Shown here in pieces: positions 4,291 to 6,129 of a stretch of DNA of 6,129 nt (its first letter is position 1; each line of letters opens with the position of its first letter). The stretch is from assembly GCA_044360075.1 (NCBI GenBank), contig JBIKLA010000044.1, positions 1 through 6,129 of the forward strand, given 5' to 3'. This DNA is from OMII01 sp947467385. Its GTDB lineage: Bacteria > Bdellovibrionota_C > UBA2361 > OMII01. The position numbers and the translations under genes are program-made. The notes beneath the pieces are model-generated. The model was not told the DNA's origin, ran no database searches, and worked only from the letters and a program-made list of their open reading frames with translations.

Positions 4291-5577
4291 ATGCTCCCCA
4301 AGACTAAGGCGTCTGACGATATGAGTTCGTTTTCAGGCTCTCAGAGACCCATCATCTCAGACACGGAAGAGCCGCACATCCTCGTGGCATGCCCCTCATG
4401 TCGCACGAAATTCGCGGTTGAAAGCTCCGCAATCGCCTCGCTCGAAGTTCCCCGTTTTCACTGCTCCCGTTGCGACACCGTGTTCGTCGTCGAGGAACCT
4501 CGTGAAGAGGATCCTCTATCCACCGCAGGCAGCCCGCCCCCGGCGCAGAACCCTCGTTGGGTACTGACCGATCCTGTAAAAACACTCCTGCCCGATCCGC
4601 CACAACATGAGGCTCATGCGTCCCCGGCCCTCAAGCCTTCCGACTTTTCGATCGGATCGGCATCATCTTCGAGCGCGACTCCTGCAGCGGCGGCGCCACC
4701 CCCGTACTCCCCTCGCGTCATGAACGAGGACCTTCAGCGCGAATCGATATCAATGAGCTCTGGCCTCTCGCTGCTCGCGCAGGGCGAGGCCAACCTCGAG
4801 GCACATAAGCCGGTGCACCCGCCAGTAGGCACGGGATCTCGTCCAGCCATGCCACAGCCCCTCTCTCCTCCGCCAGCCTCCAAGGCCCGCAACAGCCGCC
4901 CATCGATCCCGGCCTTCTCTCAGCAGCCCGCCCTTTCAGCCGAAGAGGAGCTCTTGTTCGAACAAGAGGGTCAGGCCGCAACGCGCGGCTTTTTTGGCCG
5001 CCTGGCGGGAGCTGTTGCTGCCAGGACCCGCGGTCTCGTGCGAATGTCGGTCCCGCTCGCCGTTATCATGGGAAGTCTCGTTCTCGTATCGTACTCTGCG
5101 CGCGTCAGTCCTCGATCAACCGACACCCTCCTGAGCCTTCTCATCCCCTCACCCCTTACCAACTCTGTGCCGCGCCTGCCGCCGACCGACCTTGCTATCC
5201 GCGACCTCTCGCTGCGGTTCGTCCGCACCAGCTCGCGCGACACCGTTGCCGTCGTGTCAGGACGACTGCTCAACGCGTCCGGGAAAAGCATCTCAGACGT
5301 GACCCTCGAAGCCCTCGGGTTTAACGAGCGCGGCGAAGTTGTGACTAAGTCCCGCGCGCCGCTGCGCTCGGCACTCAGCAACGAAAAGGTGAGCGACCTT
5401 GACCGCGAGACGATAGTGAAGTTTCAGCACGCATTGGGCGCCCGAGACACATCGATCGCGGCCTCAGAGACCGTCCCTTTTACGGTCGCCCTGATAGATC
5501 AGGATTCGCACTCAGGCGACTCTCCCGACCTGTCCCAGATTAAGTTTTTCTCTGCCCGAGTCTTCTCGGTCCGGTAG
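4291..5577 (+). CDS. Zinc-ribbon, single-membrane-helix protein with DUF3426-like domain
   Basis: This protein of unknown function has 428 residues. An MJ0042-type zinc ribbon lies near the N terminus, with Cys35, Cys38 (CPSC) and Cys58, Cys61 (CSRC) placed to bind one zinc. Residues about 70-225 are proline-, serine- and alanine-rich and probably disordered. One hydrophobic helix at about 252-269 follows an arginine-containing segment, so the zinc ribbon is probably cytoplasmic and the C terminus periplasmic. Residues about 299-428 resemble DUF3426, with VVSGRLLNASGKSISDVTLEALGF (start 321) as the beta-rich core. This zinc-ribbon plus DUF3426 layout is frequent in deltaproteobacteria. The start is uncertain: ATG at 4291 and ATG at 4321 (residue 11) both lack a good ribosome binding site, and neither affects the domains. 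The gene converges on tatA. Confidence 0.82.
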   Translation: MLPKTKASDDMSSFSGSQRPIISDTEEPHILVACPSCRTKFAVESSAIASLEVPRFHCSRCDTVFVVEEPREEDPLSTAGSPPPAQNPRWVLTDPVKTLLPDPPQHEAHASPALKPSDFSIGSASSSSATPAAAAPPPYSPRVMNEDLQRESISMSSGLSLLAQGEANLEAHKPVHPPVGTGSRPAMPQPLSPPPASKARNSRPSIPAFSQQPALSAEEELLFEQEGQAATRGFFGRLAGAVAARTRGLVRMSVPLAVIMGSLVLVSYSARVSPRSTDTLLSLLIPSPLTNSVPRLPPTDLAIRDLSLRFVRTSSRDTVAVVSGRLLNASGKSISDVTLEALGFNERGEVVTKSRAPLRSALSNEKVSDLDRETIVKFQHALGARDTSIAASETVPFTVALIDQDSHSGDSPDLSQIKFFSARVFSVR

Positions 5578-5591
5578 GGATCCCCGCCGAT

Positions 5592-5614
5592 GCCAGTTAA
5601 CTAGTAACTAAGGC
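5592..5614. terminator. Inverted repeat between convergent genes
   Basis: In the 62-base gap between the zinc-ribbon gene and tatA, GCCAGTTA (5592-5599) can pair with TAACT (5605-5609) plus GGC (5612-5614), with two bulged As and a 5-base loop. The position suits a shared bidirectional terminator, but no T-run follows on either side, so factor-independent termination is not well supported. Confidence 0.25.
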
Positions 5615-5639
5615 ACAACGGTCCGGCGACGTTTTCCGG

Positions 5640-5837
5640 CTACTTTGGCTCGTCTTTCGGCTTACTGTCGCCGGCTTGCGGGGTGACATCTATCTCAGAC
5701 CCCTCCTTGTAGGATTTTTTGAAGTTGCTGATCGCCTTGCCGAGACCAGCCCCAAGCTCGGGAAGCTTGCGCGTGCCAAAAAGGATAACGACCACCAGCG
5801 CTATAACTCCGATCTCCCAAGCTCCTAACGATCCCAT
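5640..5837 (-). CDS. tatA: Sec-independent protein translocase subunit TatA
   Basis: TatA subunits assemble at the inner membrane with TatB and TatC and open the path for folded, twin-arginine-signal proteins. The 65 residues fit the family. A short N terminus leads into one membrane helix (about 6-20, WEIGVIALVVVILF), then the FG hinge (20-21), then an amphipathic helix (about 22-44, TRKLPELGAGLGKAISNFKKS) and a charged, disordered tail. The length and the KLPELG motif favour TatA/TatE over the longer TatB. AAGG (complement at 5845-5848) lies seven bases before ATG and supports the start. No tatB or tatC is next to it within the window; it is a single minus-strand gene that converges with the zinc-ribbon gene and diverges from the TonB-like gene. 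Confidence 0.93.
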   Translation of the reverse strand: MGSLGAWEIGVIALVVVILFGTRKLPELGAGLGKAISNFKKSYKEGSEIDVTPQAGDSKPKDEPK

Positions 5838-5844
5838 CTCAACA

Positions 5845-5848
5845 CCTT
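5845..5848 (-). promoter_or_regulatory. tatA ribosome binding site
   Basis: AAGG on the minus strand lies seven bases upstream of the tatA ATG, at a normal distance, and supports the annotated start. Confidence 0.6.
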
Positions 5849-5853
5849 ACTGG

Positions 5854-5884
5854 TTTAGAAAAACGCCCCCTAGGGCCATGTCAC
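5854..5884 (-). promoter_or_regulatory. Possible tatA promoter with palindromic spacer
   Basis: On the minus strand GTGACA (complement at 5879-5884) and TCTAAA (complement at 5854-5859) are separated by 19 bases. The first is a five-of-six match to the -35 consensus, the second only four-of-six to the -10, and the spacing is long. The spacer holds the palindrome CCCTAGGG (5868-5875), which could serve as a regulator site. The assignment is tentative. Confidence 0.2.
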
Positions 5885-5924
5885 GGGCGCAATCCCCAGC
5901 TCTGTTACTGGACGCGGCGCTTTG

Positions 5925-5934
5925 GTAACGTTAC
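5925..5934. promoter_or_regulatory. Palindrome GTAACGTTAC before the TonB-like gene
   Basis: A perfect 10-bp palindrome lies eight bases upstream of the ATG at 5943, in the divergent tatA/TonB-like spacer. Its position would allow an operator controlling the plus-strand gene, but no known regulator motif is recognised and a 10-bp palindrome can occur by chance. Confidence 0.2.
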
Positions 5935-5942
5935 GCCATCAC

Positions 5943-6129
5943 ATGGCCAGCTTCAAGCCTTCGACATTTTCACGGAGTGACCCCCTTAAGGTTGGGGTGC
6001 CTCTCTCTCTCCTAATTCACGCGGCGCTACTGGCAGTTATCCTTTCCTCAAACGCACCTCACCCCCCGCTGCCAACGGTTATCGACATTACCCTTGAGCC
6101 CCCGTCCCTCCTACGGTCGCCCAAAAAAG
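5943..6129 (+). CDS. TonB-like energy transducer, N-terminal part (runs off window)
   Basis: Only the first 62 codons are present; the frame is open to the end of the window. The N terminus has a short cytoplasmic segment with Lys16, then one hydrophobic helix (about 17-34, VGVPLSLLIHAALLAVIL). The helix contains Ser22 and His26 in the SxxxH pattern typical of TonB, where it contacts ExbB/ExbD. A proline-containing stretch follows, with VIDITLEPP (46-54), also usual in TonB and related periplasm-spanning proteins. The inferred role is transmission of inner-membrane proton-motive force to outer-membrane receptors. No ribosome binding site is obvious before the ATG. TolA or another TonB-family protein remains possible, since the diagnostic C-terminal domain lies outside the window. 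Confidence 0.7.
   Translation, partial: MASFKPSTFSRSDPLKVGVPLSLLIHAALLAVILSSNAPHPPLPTVIDITLEPPSLLRSPKK

Noticed and set aside
4062..4301. 79-codon minus-strand open frame overlapping the zinc-ribbon start
   Set aside because: No family resemblance, composition looks non-coding, and it overlaps the start of a supported gene.
4971..5381. 136-codon minus-strand frame opposite the zinc-ribbon gene
   Set aside because: Arginine- and serine-rich composition typical of an antisense shadow in GC-rich coding DNA, with no recognisable motif.

Overview
The window looks like ordinary chromosomal sequence of a moderately GC-rich Gram-negative bacterium. The deltaproteobacteria in the broad sense (Desulfobacterota, Myxococcota, Bdellovibrionota, SAR324 and relatives) fit best. 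This lineage call is an inference. It rests on a zinc-ribbon/DUF3426-type membrane protein, a TonB-type protein with an SxxxH membrane helix (so an outer membrane is expected), a TatA, and a housekeeping rlmB-scpA-scpB-rluB cluster. No transposase, integrase, phage gene, CRISPR array, tRNA or rRNA is visible.

Layout. Bases 1-495 hold no convincing gene. They contain two near-identical 74-bp tandem units, each carrying two hairpins, then degenerate or split fragments of the same unit and a pyrimidine-rich stretch. Bases 496-3929 are a four-gene minus-strand cluster read from right to left: rlmB (23S rRNA 2'-O-methyltransferase), scpA and scpB (condensin partners of SMC), and rluB (23S rRNA pseudouridine synthase). 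The spacers are 21, 87 and 26 bases. The 87-base scpA-scpB spacer carries a four-unit T-rich tandem repeat that runs into the scpB ribosome binding site. A translation start inside the longest scpB reading frame is preferred, which gives 264 residues.

Bases 3930-4290 are a roughly 360-base non-coding region between the divergent rlmB cluster and the next plus-strand gene. It holds promoter-like boxes in both directions and a run of hairpins, including two mutually exclusive pairings. It may encode a structured RNA or a long leader, but it matches no RNA family I could recognise. Bases 4291-5577 (plus) encode a zinc-ribbon, disordered-linker, single-membrane-helix, DUF3426-like protein of unknown function. 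It converges on tatA (minus, 5640-5837). A divergent 105-base region then leads to a plus-strand TonB-like gene that runs off the window end (5943-6129).

Working together. RlmB and RluB modify 23S rRNA, while ScpA and ScpB form the kleisin/winged-helix part of the SMC complex that compacts and segregates chromosomes. The scpA-scpB-rluB order is a common bacterial arrangement. The right-hand genes concern the cell envelope: Tat export and probable TonB-type energy transduction. No new defence or mobile system is evident. The most worthwhile open items are the structured intergenic region at 4053-4154, the scpA-scpB spacer repeats, the hairpin repeat block at the left end, and the uncharacterised zinc-ribbon membrane protein.
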